A DNA stretch of 64,000 nucleotides from NCBI GenBank assembly GCA_949130495.1, contig OX422216.1, forward strand, positions 104,291,967-104,355,966, written 5' to 3'. The notes beneath the pieces are model-generated. The model saw only the letters and a program-made list of their open reading frames with translations. It did not search any database and had not been told where the DNA came from. A program made the position numbers and the translations under genes. Source of the DNA: Sambucus nigra (taxonomy: Eukaryota; Streptophyta; Magnoliopsida; Dipsacales; Adoxaceae). This document shows positions 9,415-20,265 of this stretch, in pieces. Numbering within the stretch: position 1 is the first letter of the stretch; every line of letters starts with the position of its first letter.

Positions 9415-11241
9415 ATGTCTACCCTACCTCCAGCCATACGTGGTGGATTAACTCTAACCCACTCCCATCCCCAAGCTTCCAATTCCTTGGATGGAAAGAT
9501 GCCAGTGCGACTCACCCCTGTGAGTGATGTCAAGATTGCTTCCAATGGATCAGTGGTTAACCCCAAATCCTTAAACCCTAAGGAATGTTTGGGTTTGGGA
9601 GTGGGAATGGAGTCTGGTCTGGCAGGTGCCCTAGATGCTATAACTAAGGAAAAGACGACCACCAGTAACCAAACCGTCCAGCCTGACTCAGTCCTCAAAG
9701 ATAATGGCTATGCTGATAATATGGAGGATATGGAAGAGGGCCAAATTGATGCTGGCCACTACGTAACCAACCACAATGGTGAGAAGATGGCAGTTGGGAC
9801 TGAAGAGAAAAAGGCATATGCAAAATTCATCCAAACCATGGGTCTATCTCATGAGGATATTATGCACTCCAGGTATCCACAAAATTCGCTTGGTGAAAAG
9901 AATGACAAAAGCACAACTAGTGGCCCAATCATAAAGAATGCTATTCTGAAGCAAGCAGTGGAGCGGCAAAATATTAAAAGCACAGGTGAAATATCAAATG
10001 AAGACAGAGGAAATAAGGAAATACTAAACCAACCTATCAAGTCTTGGAAGTCTGTTATCATAGGAACGAATAAACAGAAGAATGATCCTAAATTCATACT
10101 CAAATACCATAAACCAACTACTGTAGAGGATAGGATCCAAGTTACCCCTCCTATAGATGTGGCCAAGATTGGTTACTCTCAAATGAAATGTGCCTGTGTG
10201 GGATTCTTTCTTGGCAAAAATCTTCCCTATTCCCTAGTTAATAACATAGCCCACAGGGTTTGGGATAAGTATGGGCTAAACAAGGTGATAGGCAATGTTG
10301 ATGGTCACTACATCTTCATGTTTGACAATCAGGATAGCAGGGATGAGGTGGTGGAAAATGGGCCATGGCATTTTGTTGGTAATGCCATTATACTTCAGAA
10401 ATGGTATCCTGAATGCAAATTTTCTAAAGAAGATATAGTCAGAGTTCCAGTTTGGGTCATGTTTTATAATGTTCCGATGCAGTTCTGGACTGAGGAAGGA
10501 CTTAGCTACATAGCATCAGCAGTTGGAATTCCTCTATATGTTGACTCTATCACTGAAGAAATGAAGAGAATTAGCTATGCCCGTATATGTGTTGAGATTA
10601 AACCTCGAAAGAAATACCCCATATCCATTGACTTAAAAATGGAAAATGGGGACATTACTCAAATCAAGATAGAATTCCAAGCCATGCCCCATTCGTGCAG
10701 CCACTGCATGGTGTTTGGGCACACTGATATCGAATGCACTAAGAGAGACAAAGGAGTGAAAGGGGAAATCGTACCCCCAAAGATAACTGTGAATTCCCGC
10801 AATGATGGTTGGGTACCAGTAGTTACCAAAGTCAGTTCTGGCCAAAATGACTCAAGAATGCCCATAAGCAATGTTGCTAAGGAATCAATCCCCATACCCA
10901 ATCCTAAACCTCCCAATACTGCTACTGAGTCTAACCCCATAACTAAATCTCCCATTACCACCTCCACCAACTCGTTTGCAACTCTACTAGATGTGGATTT
11001 AAAGGACCACATAGAAGAAGATACTCCTATGCCTTCTGGTATTATGCTAAAGATCAAAGCAGTGGATGAACTCTCAACCAAAAATAAGACTGATGTTATT
11101 CCTAGCTCATCCAAGGGGAAGAAGAAGAAGAATAAGAGGGGGGTTACAAAAATAAATCCTCATGACCAAGATTGCTTCCTGGAACATAAGGGGCCTCAAT
11201 TCCCCCCACAAGCAGCAGGAAGTGAAGAAGATGATCCATGA
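9415..11241 (+). CDS. LINE A ORF1: nucleic-acid-binding Gag-like protein (DUF4283 + zinc knuckle)
   Basis: 608 codons. ORF1 proteins of plant L1 elements coat the element RNA. Residues 1-240 are polar and variable. A DUF4283-type RNA-binding fold starts about residue 253 (CACVGFFLGKNLPYSLV) and runs through WDKYG, ENGPWHFVGNAIILQKW and VWVMFYNVPMQFW. A CCHC knuckle, CSHCMVFGHTDIEC, follows at about 428-441 (spacing C-x2-C-x4-H-x4-C intact). The C-terminus is Lys-rich. The start at 9415 follows a 5' UTR that LINEs B, F and H also have. Oddity: in LINEs B and F the ORF1 stop overlaps the ORF2 start as ATGA; here a 1-nt frame change near 11150 makes ORF1 read 80 nt into ORF2, adding a foreign tail. 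Confidence 0.88.
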   Translation: MSTLPPAIRGGLTLTHSHPQASNSLDGKMPVRLTPVSDVKIASNGSVVNPKSLNPKECLGLGVGMESGLAGALDAITKEKTTTSNQTVQPDSVLKDNGYADNMEDMEEGQIDAGHYVTNHNGEKMAVGTEEKKAYAKFIQTMGLSHEDIMHSRYPQNSLGEKNDKSTTSGPIIKNAILKQAVERQNIKSTGEISNEDRGNKEILNQPIKSWKSVIIGTNKQKNDPKFILKYHKPTTVEDRIQVTPPIDVAKIGYSQMKCACVGFFLGKNLPYSLVNNIAHRVWDKYGLNKVIGNVDGHYIFMFDNQDSRDEVVENGPWHFVGNAIILQKWYPECKFSKEDIVRVPVWVMFYNVPMQFWTEEGLSYIASAVGIPLYVDSITEEMKRISYARICVEIKPRKKYPISIDLKMENGDITQIKIEFQAMPHSCSHCMVFGHTDIECTKRDKGVKGEIVPPKITVNSRNDGWVPVVTKVSSGQNDSRMPISNVAKESIPIPNPKPPNTATESNPITKSPITTSTNSFATLLDVDLKDHIEEDTPMPSGIMLKIKAVDELSTKNKTDVIPSSSKGKKKKNKRGVTKINPHDQDCFLEHKGPQFPPQAAGSEEDDP

Positions 11242-14200
11242 TCAAAAGTTAAGCCTTGTTTGTCTCCTTGAATCCAAAATTAGAAGAAGCCATATTGTGA
11301 GGGTGGCTTCTAATTCCTTCTGGAACTGGAATTATATTCATAATTGCTCGGATAACGGGGGTGTGGCTAGAGTTATTGTGACTTGGGACCCCAATGTTTT
11401 TGAAGTAGAGACCCTCTCCTACCATCACCAAGCCATTTTTTGTAAGATTAAGTGCTTGGGGGTCAATAAAATTTTCTTTTCTACTTTCATATATGGCCTT
11501 AATCTTCCTAATGAAAGGATCCCTCTCTGGAGTTTCCTGAGGCAAAACCACTGTTACACTGACAATTGTCAATGGTTAATTATGGGGGATTTCAACATTG
11601 TGAGAACCAGAGAAGATAAATGTGGTAGGTTGGGTATTGATGTGAGGGCTGCTACAGACTTTAACAACTGCCTATTTGATATAATGATGGATGATATGTT
11701 AGCTTCTGGCCTTTGGTTCTCCTGGAGTAATAAAAGTGATGGGATTGAGAATACCCAAATTATAATTGATAGAGTGCTTCATAACACCCAGTGGAGTGTC
11801 ACCTTCCCTAACTCTTATGCTAACTACCTCTGCCCTGGCGTTTCTGACCACTACCCGATTGTGATCTCTATTCTCAATCAACAAAGCAAGCCAAATCCAT
11901 TCAAGTTTTTTGATTACTGGATGAATCACCATGAGTTTATACTTTGGAGACTTCTTGGCATGAGGAATGCCACCTTTTTCCTATGGCCAAACTGTCTTAC
12001 AAGCTTAGAAGACTTAAGCCGCCTTTAAGGCTTATAAACCACAAGTTTTATTCCCATATCTCTGAGCGAGTGAAAATCACTAAATCTAAATTGGACATGA
12101 TCCAATCTTGCCTGGACAGTGATAGCTCGAACAACATTCTTAGGCAGGAAGAGTAGGAGACTACTGTGCTGTACAACTCCCTTCGCACAGCTGAAGAAGC
12201 ATACTATAGGCAAAATGCTAGAATCAATTGGCTGCACCTTGGAGACATGAACACTAATTTCTTCCATAAAAAAGTCAAAGCCAACACCTCCAGAAGGAAA
12301 GTCTTGTGCATTCATAATGAAGGACGTGATATGATAGAAGGGCTTGAGGCAGTAAATGATGAGGCCATTTCTTTTTTCTCCAATCTTCTTGGAAGAAAGA
12401 GGGGGAGAACCAGTACCCCCCTTTGCTCATGAAAAGGATGTTGGATCCATCTCAGTGGCATGCCCTTGATGCTCCTGTTTCTATAATGGAGATTAAAAAT
12501 TCTATGTTCTCCATTGCCTCTAACAAAGCCCCGGGTCCTGATGGGTTTAGTGCCGGGGTTCTTCAAGAAAAACTGGGATATTGTGGGAGATGATGTTGTG
12601 AATGCTATCCATCAATTCTTCAACCATGGTTACTTACCTAGACAATGGAACACCGCCTCTCTTGCTCTGATCCCCAAAGTTACTAACCCAAACACTATGG
12701 CTGATTTCAGACCTATTTCTTGTTGTAATACAATCTATAAATGCATATCCAAGATTCTTACCCTTAGACTCAAACCTCTCATGCCCCTCCTCATTAATGA
12801 GAGCCAAGCTGCTTTTGTCCAAGGGATATCTATTACGGGTAACATTCTCTTGCTTCAAGAATTGATGAGGAACTGTCACAAGGACTCTAGCACTCCTAAA
12901 TTTACTGTGAAGATTGACATCATGAAGGCCTATGATTCTGTGGACTGGGATTTTCTATTTGATATATTGGGTCAAATCGATCTCCCTCCCAGATTTATCT
13001 CTTGGATTAAGGCATGTGTTTCTTCAGTGTGGTACTCCATTAGTCTGAATAGGTCCCTTAATGGTTTTTTTGAAGGTAAAAGAGGTTTGAGACAAGGGGA
13101 CCCCCTCTCGCCCTTTCTTTTCCTCATTGTGATGGAGGCCATGTCTTGTATTATTGACAAACACTCTGCTAGGGAGGAATTCAATTTCCACCCCAAGTGC
13201 AAAGATAGCAATATAAATCATTTGTGCTTTGGTGATGATCTGGTGGTATTCTGCAGTGGGGATATTCAATCGGTAGAGTGTGTTAAGTATGCTATGGAGG
13301 AATTTGCTGCTTATAGTCCGTACCCCAATCTATCTAAGAGTAATTTCTACTGTTCTGGGGTGAATGTTGATACAATCAATGCTATGACTTCTTTATTGGG
13401 TTTCTCTCATCAAAAGCCTCATTTCAAGTATTTGGGAGTCCCCCTCATCTCTACCAGACTAAAGCACACGGATTGTTGTGAGCTTATTGATAAAATTACT
13501 AATAAAGTGAAGAGTTGGACATCCAGGTTCTTGAGCTATGCAGGAAGAATTCATCTTGCTATTTCCGTTTTGTTTAGCTCCCAGGTTTATTGGAGTTCTA
13601 TCTTTATTTTACCTAAAAGTGTGGTGAAGGCTATTGAGCAGTGTATTAGAGATTTCATATGGACTGGGCTCGAGCTCAAGCATAGTGGTGCCAAAGTGGC
13701 TTGGGAGTTCGTAAGCCAAAAAAGGAAGGGGAATTGGGATTTTTGAGTTTGACACATTGGAACAAGGCTGCTATTATGAAGAACCTATGGAATCTCTTCA
13801 ATAAAAAGGATAGTCTATGGGTGAAATGGTGTCATATGTACAAAATAAAAGGCAGAAGTATTTGGGCTATCACCATTCCTCAAGACTCTTCTTGGAGCTG
13901 GAGGAAAATTCTCAAAGCTAGAGAAGACTGTAGGCTCATGGTTAAGGCTACTATAGGTAATGGCAGAAATACCTACATGTGGCATGACAACTGGCACCAT
14001 CTTGGCCCGCTTCAACCTCTTTTTGGAGACAAAACCATTTATGATGCTGCTAGCAACTCTAAGGTTATGGTCTCTAACTTCATTGATGGCTATAATTGGA
14101 AATGGCCTGGAACTATCACTTGGGAGCTAAATGACATAAAGAATTCCCCTGCCTCCTATCAATCCTCTTCTGACTGATAGTGTCAAGTGGTCTCCCAACA

Positions 14201-14751
14201 GCTTTGGGAATTTCTCTATTGCTTCTGCCTATGAAGCCACCTATCCTAGGGGGGCTGAGGTTCATTGGCATAGTCTGGTTTGGAACAAGGTGAGCATCCC
14301 TAAGTGTTCCTTCATTCTTTGGCTTGCTTGCAGAAATGCTCTTGTGACTAAAGACAAACTCCTTGATTGGGGTCTTTCTGACAATAACTCCTGCATTCTC
14401 TGCAATACTGGGATTGAGACTATCAAGCACATTCTGAATGAGTGCCCCTTCTCCACCCATGTTTGGGATGAGGTACTGTTTCGTAATCAGTCATATAGAG
14501 CAGCGGATAGCTGGGATAATGAGGTGAGGAGGGATGCTATTGAAGCTAAGGGGACAAAGCTAAATTCCATGATTATGACCACTTCTTTCTCTGCTACCAT
14601 TTACTGTCTTTGGCAAGAAAGAAACAGTAGAATTCATAACAAAGGCTTTGCCTCTGCAAACAAGGTGATCAGGAACATTGAGGAGATGGTGCAAGGAAAG
14701 ACTAGAGATGGAAGAAATCTAGAAGATCTTATACCAATTGGAGACTTGTAA
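11162..14751 (+). pseudogene. LINE A ORF2: endonuclease/reverse transcriptase, frameshifted
   Basis: Starts MTKIASWNIRGLNSP, the apurinic-type endonuclease motif, followed by LLESK, GDFNIVR, and the SDHYPI end (11162-11940). RT blocks follow: SNKAPGPDG region (about 12515), LALIPKV (12665), DFRPISCCN (12700), AFVQG (12820), KAYDSVDWDF (12930), [13 protein letters not shown] (13085) and the active site at 13228-13239, which reads FGDD instead of the usual FADD. The zf-RVT domain lies at 14290-14470. Breaks: frame changes near 11940, 12430, 12540, 13710 and 14150, and a stop at 12154-12156. Target-primed reverse transcription would be its job; this copy is dead. Confidence 0.88.
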
Positions 14752-14802
14752 CTTATGGGGGTTACCTAACTCTCTTTTGTATGACTAAATGTTTTGTTGT
14801 TG

Positions 14803-14829
14803 GTCTCTAGATGCATGTTTCTAGTTGAC
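14803..14829 (+). promoter_or_regulatory. LINE A 3' UTR hairpin, decayed
   Basis: GTCTCTAGATGCATGTTTCTAGTTGAC corresponds to the perfect hairpin of LINE F (35481-35506) but with mismatches in the right arm. It lies about 62 nt before the poly-A. Confidence 0.5.
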
Positions 14830-14929
14830 TATTTGGCCTTGTGGCTATTGTATATTTGGTTCTCATGTTTCTAATACATTTTAATTATCGAAAAAAAAAG
14901 TTATTAACAAAGTCACATAAGAATTTAAA

Positions 14930-15437
14930 ACAACGTATTCCATGGCCTTCCTGGGGGCATTTTGGCCCATTGTACACTTCACCCCCTGTTAGGGGTACAT
15001 ATTGCCAATTTTTGGCAATCACTCCATTGTCGAAGTAATCCCAATTGGAGTTAAGAAGGTTAAAACTAAAGCTCTATTGACAACCCTAATTTTTAAATAG
15101 TAAGTACTATCACTAGTGACCCACTTATAACAAAACATGATTTCGAGAATGCCTATATGGTTCCCATGGAGTTGATTGAGCATCTGAACACCATTGATAA
15201 CCCTCTAAGTATTGGGGGCTACTTTAGCAGGCACAATGTCAGAATATTGAGAAAATTCCAGACAAAAACGATTTGGGGGAAGGTAAAACCGCATTCAGCA
15301 ATGAATAAATAAGGGATCCAATGACCCTCAGACAAAGCAAAAACGTCTATAGGGGGATTGGGAAACTCTAAGTCTAGCCAGTCTGGTACGTTCCATTCTT
15401 TTCTAAACTCATCTAGAGAGACAATAGCGTAAACCAT
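14930..15437 (-). pseudogene. Tat B antisense ORF 1, first exons (PF04195-like), broken
   Basis: Minus strand from 15437: MVYAIVSLDEFRKEWNVPDW, then about 75 open codons to 15219. In a shifted frame it continues with PAKVAPNT and VINGVQMLNQLHG (about 15240-15150), and after a non-coding interval with NWQYVPLTGGEVYNGP (about 15010-14960). The order 'plant N-terminal block, FxLx(F/Y), LxPNxxRxLxGxxxLxxxxG, GWYYF-like block' recalls the Pfam family 'putative gypsy type transposon' (PF04195), found in antisense ORFs of plant gypsy elements; from memory, not searched. At least one stop and one frameshift. Element C keeps the same start at 53768. Function unknown. Confidence 0.6.
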
Positions 15438-15885
15438 GATTCGATATAAGGAAAAGAAAAAAGAGAAAGAATTCTTACAAAGACTTAAGGATTCAGCAAG
15501 AACTAAAAGTCCAGAAGAGCGATCGCATGAAAGCTCAAGAAATTGTAGCAGAAACTCAGAGGGGTTGACTTGAGAGATGATCGGGATTTTATCGCCTTTT
15601 TATAGATTGCCTAAAAAATTGACGTACGTAATGATTAAAGAGAAACGACGATTGAAATTTTGGCGACTAAGCAGAAAAAGATGTATATACCCCAAAAAGA
15701 TTCGCTACAAGTTTGGATATTTACAAAAATGCCATCAGCAGTACAAGCCATTAGCAAAGCTAAAAAATTTACAAGTGTAGGAGGTCGACAACCGACCAAG
15801 CGCCGAAAATATAGGCCGAGCTACTACCAGGACTAAATGCTCCATACTTTCAAGCAATCATCAAGCATGGAACATTGGGGGCTTC
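15438..15885. other. Tat B spacer between antisense ORF start and LTR
   Basis: No convincing coding on either strand; the small plus-strand frame at 15577-15780 is probably chance. It holds the minus-strand TATA-like box at 15597-15604 and ends with the polypurine-like attgggggcttc. Confidence 0.6.
15597..15604 (-). promoter_or_regulatory. TATA-like box of the antisense ORF, element B
   Basis: Minus strand CTATAAAAAGG, about 163 bp upstream of the antisense ATG at 15437. Element C has TATATAAA (53934-53941) about 169 bp upstream of its ATG. Equal spacing in two diverged copies supports a real promoter. Confidence 0.55.
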
Positions 15886-16379
15886 TGTTGATACCAAAAA
15901 TTATCCACTTACGTGGACCAATCAGAAATAGACATGTGTCATCCACTATGGCAATAATCCTAGTCAGCATGCCATAAATACTGACCAAGGCTTGGAATGT
16001 CGGCCATCATACTGGGATGCCGACCAACGCCAAGAAGCCCGACAAACAGTTGGGAGGTCGACCAACATTGTTAGCAAAACTCCAATAGCCAGAAGAAACA
16101 TTATGAACCTTTTGTACTGATGTAAATGCGTAATTTATAAAGGCATTTCATCCTTTAACATTTCATCTCCTTGTCTCCCTATTGGGATATAAATACGTTG
16201 TAATCCCTTCATTAAGGGCAAGTGATTAAAAGGCAAACACAAGGCAATAACAAGTACAGTGAACATAAACTTTTCTCTATAAACCGAACCACTTTAAAAA
16301 CCTTCTTGTTTCTTTCTTTTACTTACAAATATTATCTGTGATTGATTAATTAGATCTAGCCTAGTTTTTTATATCAACA
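15886..16379 (+). repeat. Tat element B, 3' LTR
   Basis: TGTTGATACC...ATATCAACA, 494 bp, preceded by attgggggcttc. Its first half is much diverged from the LTRs of A and C and carries GACCAA/CCGAC motifs instead of CCGAGC; the TATA region and the 3' end (tgattgattaattaga...ctagttttttatatcaaca) align well. Confidence 0.88.
16188..16195 (+). promoter_or_regulatory. LTR TATA box, element B
   Basis: TATAAATA in gggatataaatacgttgtaatccc, matching the place of the box in the LTRs of A and C. Confidence 0.6.
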
Positions 16380-17200
16380 AAGATAGTGACACGTTATGAA
16401 AAAGTTTAGCAAGTATTTATAGAAGCAAATAATATTCCACTCCTTGGAAAATGTGTGGCTTGTATTGAAAGTAATTATGAAGAATATAAAAATTAATTGT
16501 AGATCAAAGCTTGTCTATAGATAATGATTTCATATAGTAACTTCCCTGCAAATTCTCAATGTAAAATATCACAATGAAATGATAGTCCGAACTCATAGTG
16601 CGAGATATCACATCTTTGTAACTACACTTAATAATATTAATTAAACTTTCATTTTTACCGTGGAATACTAATCAAATTAAAAATTAATTACGTTAAATGA
16701 ACTGAATGCTTACGTTAAAATAAGGACAGAGTAGTGATGATGTTTGTCTTCCTATTTAAAGAAGTGAATGGATACTTTTTACTCATGGAAAAAAGTTAAA
16801 ATAGTAGTCAGTTAATAAAATATTGTGACGTATATGTTACCAATGTCTCGACACGCATTTAGATGTTATTTTAGTAGTCCTTGCTAGAGAAAAAAAATTA
16901 TTATTTCATATTTCCCATATAATTAAAACATTATTTGTTAATATCATAAATGTTTTAATAAAAAATAATTGTTTTATATCTCCCATGTAATCAAAAATTA
17001 GTGTGCTAATATCGTAATATTTTATGATTTTTTAATCATAATTTATTGTTTTATATTGATAAAATTAAAACTCTGTTTGCTAATATCATAATATTTTATG
17101 ATGGTTTAATAAAAAAATGTAAGGATAAATTTTCAATCGAGTTAATTTGTATGTAATTGACATATTTTCGGACAAAATATTTGAGTTATAGGTTAGACTT
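16380..17200. other. AT-rich, no feature seen
   Basis: Very AT-rich, with three loose repeats of 'ttattgttttatat...cccatRtaattaaaa...gctaatatcRtaatattttatgat' around 16895-17110, probably an old decayed repeat. No coding signal on either strand. Confidence 0.5.
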
Positions 17201-18342
17201 TGTGTTGTTGATCCCATAAGCCTATGACGTGTTTGATGAAGACGTAGTGGTTAGGCTTCAAAGATTGGATACATCGTGCCTTGTTTATCGTGCCAAGTTT
17301 GTCTTCACGTTTATCGAGGATCTCACTGCTTTGAATGCATAATGAACATGGGTTCTTGGATATTTTTAAGGGTGTTTTTGTACTTAATACGTTTGAAACT
17401 GTTTTTAAATATTTTTTAAGAAAAATATTTTTTATTTTAATCTCGTTAGAACGAAATTAAGATCTCATTGGAACGACCATCGAACAAGATTTCTCTGCCA
17501 AGGATTGCTCATCTCATTAGAAGCTCGTTGGAAGGATGTTTGAACAAGAAAGTAGTTTTGTTTGAATGAAATGAAATTTTGTAATGAAAGTGCTAATCTC
17601 GTTCAAACGACCTACCATTTTCGTTCGAACAAGTCCGCCGCCTCAAAATTTATGTTTTTACTATTTAAAACGTGTTGGACTGAGATTTTAAAAGAACTTT
17701 TAGAGAAAAACGTTTTCCTATCTATTTACCAAAGTTCTAAAACCCTTATTTCACCCTTTATGTTAAAAGATCCAACATTCATAATTCTTATGCTTGAAAT
17801 CTTGAGTTTGGGCACCATAGTTTGTTTCTCTTCATCTTGAGAGAACTTGTTTCCTGCGGTGGACTCTGTACGAGTTGTTTGCGGTATAAACGGTTGCTGA
17901 GCCTTATCGGTGGATATCGAGGCGTGCGTGAACTCTTGCGTTGAACTGTGGAGTCGGTCAAAGAATGAAGAGCGTCAAGGTTTGTGGGGATCGAGTTGTT
18001 GAGTAAGTCTACTATCAACTTTTGTAATTCCACATCATAGTGATCTGTTTGGCTGGGCCATCCAAGTTTTTTCCCTTTTTTGGTTTTCCTCGTACATCGG
18101 CACCTTGTGGACGATTTCTTTATTTTATCTGCCTATCACCTAAATGACGTTTTAGGTTAAAAAGATAAAATTAGATAAATCGGTCCTAAGTTTATTTGGT
18201 TTAAATTAGTTTAAAGTTTCAATTTTTAAAAATTTGAAAAATATAAAAATTGGATTTTTGTTGATTTGGACCATCATTGCCGAAGCACACACTGTTAAAG
18301 GGTGTTCTTAAATTGGTATCATAGCTAGAACATTAAGTTATA
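17201..18342 (+). other. Possible decayed LTR/leader before gag remnant
   Basis: Contains recurring cgttcRaacgac/cgttcgaacaag motifs (17440-17635). At 18314-18325 TGGTATCATAGC differs by one base from the TGGTATCAGAGC primer-binding site for initiator Met tRNA. No clear LTR ends found. Confidence 0.4.
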
Positions 18343-18958
18343 ATGTTTTGATTGAGGATCTTAGGGCACGCGAGAGGATTTTTTGAGAGAAACTAGAGTA
18401 CATTGAGGGTGAGAGAAATAGTCTTCGTGGTTTGATAGAGACTATGAAGAAAAGGCTTCTAGAGTTGGAGGAGTTTAGCCGTTTTATCGAGTCAAGGATA
18501 GTTGAGATTGATGAGAGATTGAGGGATTCAAGTAGAGTCAAGTTTGATTTGGTGTCTAGGTTGAAAAAGTTGGATAAAATGTTAGGCACCGTCCAAATCA
18601 AAGATGACAAGTATGGAATTGGCTTTGACGATCATAGTGCTTCCTCTACTAAATCCAAGACCATACGTTTGAGAGAGTCGAGTAGGTACGTTAGGAAAGG
18701 TCAACCCTTAGGTAACACCCCTCTCTGTGTTTACACTTGCACTCATTGTGGTAAGAAGGGTCAACTTATGTGCTTTTATTATAATCTTAAGAACAGTCCT
18801 TGAAAGTCTAATACTAGAGTCACTATGGTTCCCAAAGTCCCTAAGCATCATGTTATACCTACTTGGGTTAGGAAATCTGATTTGGAGGCTTTACATATTG
18901 GACCGGTTCATTCTCGTTTGCTTGCACATGATACTTCTCTTGCTATATCTAATGGTTG
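18343..18958 (+). pseudogene. LTR-retrotransposon gag remnant (coiled coil + damaged zinc knuckle)
   Basis: The open stretch 18432-18803 encodes a Leu/Glu/Arg coiled coil, then a GIGFD...S block and a Cys-rich sequence CTHCGKKGQLMC. Plant Ty1/copia gag commonly has a coiled coil, a GIGF-type motif, then CHYCGKKGHxxxxC; here the His is Gln and the last spacing is short, so the knuckle is broken. After a TGA at 18801-18803 the frame continues through PTWVRKSDLEAL to 18958. A near-match to a Met-tRNA primer site 30 nt upstream fits an LTR element. Whether copia or gypsy is not certain. No protease, integrase or RT follows. Confidence 0.5.
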
Positions 18959-19967
18959 ATTGTGTTATCTTGTTTGTCCTACTCTAGTTTGTGATTGATG
19001 ATATATGTTTTTATCGTTATGACATGTGTATCTTTTATATTTTGATTTTTCATTTTTTGAATCATATTGAAAAATATAAAAATATTTTCTTTGTCTTTTG
19101 AGTTAGAGTTTGTTTTCAAAAAATTAAAAATTTGGTATTTTATTTTGAAATTTCTTAAAAAACTCAAAAAGATTTTCGATTTTTGTGTGTTTTAGTTTTA
19201 CACATTTGGTGTGGCATATTGGTGTGTTTGAATCGAATTCATTTCGTACTTTCCATGTGGATAGGACATTTTTTTATGATTATGGATACTTAGATTGTTC
19301 TTAATCATGTTATGTAGTGTTTCGAACTTGATTTGCTCTATGAATTCAACTTTGTATATGCCTCCGCACACACATGCACGAACTTTTTGATAAACTTCAC
19401 ATATTTGAGCTTTGTGAGATGTTTTCCCATCAATTTTGTCATCTACTTGTTTTGTGCTATGGGGAATCTGTGCATGTAGGAACCGTTGCCCATGAGAATG
19501 TTTGAATTATATTGAAAAATAAAATATGAGGGTGCACGAAAAAGGGTTACGAAAAGGAGCAAATCTCCTTTGTGCGAAAGCGACCGGGCAAGAGCCTAAT
19601 GAAAAAATTAAAGCCAATAAAAACAGAAAAATTGGCAATGCCAACATAGTTTAGTTTGTTTGATCTTTCAAAAGCAATAGCTTCAAAAGAATTGAGAAAA
19701 GAAAAGAACATATTTTATTTGTTTATCTTTTGAGAGTGTTTAGTTGAAGATCTACGGGTTTGTACAATGAATCTTAGTTATGCTTATTATGTCATAACGC
19801 TATTGATTTGTAGAATCATCAATATTCTAGTTTTATTACATCTACGTAAAGCCTACCTCCAGGATGAATCCATTGTATGCACTAACAAAAAAAATAAAGA
19901 ACCCTTATAGTATAAATCCCAAAAATCTCGTCACTTTCTCATAGAGAGAAATACACACTATTATTGT
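18959..19967. other. AT-rich, no feature seen
   Basis: About 1 kb with no coding signal. The purine-rich part 19530-19700 looks like decayed LTR-element leader, but I cannot name it. Confidence 0.45.
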
Positions 19968-20060
19968 TTTTTTTGGTAAGTAAAATGTATGTATAAACGA
20001 GAAAGAAAACAAAGCTAGGGTAAAACCCTAGGGACCCCTAAGGATAAGAGAAAATGATGA

Positions 20061-20070
20061 GGGCATACCC
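20061..20070 (-). promoter_or_regulatory. LINE C 3' UTR hairpin (GGG-TATG-CCC)
   Basis: On the minus strand GGGTATGCCC, the short form of the TATG hairpin of LINEs B and G, about 80 nt from the poly-A (T-run at 19975-19982). Confidence 0.45.
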
Positions 20071-20265
20071 AAACATCAAAGCATAACCAATACAAAGAAA
20101 AGAAATAACAACTTCTCACCAAACACAACCCTTAGCCAAAATGCTCTCCCTTCTCACTAAAAACCCCCCAACCAAACACAACCCTAAATTTAGTACTCCC
20201 GCCAGCAAGTCGCCGCCTTCCTAAATCAACCAGCTCCGACGTCCATACACCATCTTGCCATCGCC

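Larger units (their letters stand above)
9246..14899 (+). mobile_element. LINE A, full-length plant L1-type non-LTR retrotransposon
   Basis: 5.65 kb with 5' UTR, ORF1, ORF2, 3' UTR and a short poly-A (14891-14899). A target duplication is visible: gttattaaca at 9236-9245 and again at 14900-14909, extended by the adjacent A-run. Inserted into Tat element B. ORF1 is open but ORF2 has several frameshifts, so it cannot move by itself now. Confidence 0.93.
9067..16379 (+). mobile_element. Tat retrotransposon B, 3' part, split by LINE A
   Basis: Only 9067-9245 and 14910-16379 belong to this element; 9246-14899 is LINE A. It holds antisense ORF 1 exons (9068-9190; 14930-15437), a spacer with a minus-strand TATA-like box, the polypurine-like attgggggcttc, and the 3' LTR (15886-16379). 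The left part lies beyond element A, which interrupts it at 9066/9067, outside the window. Order of events: B first, then A and LINE A independently into it. Confidence 0.8.

Noticed and set aside
15577..15780. Plus-strand 67-codon ORF
   Set aside because: Lies in the antisense upstream region of Tat B with no counterpart in element C.
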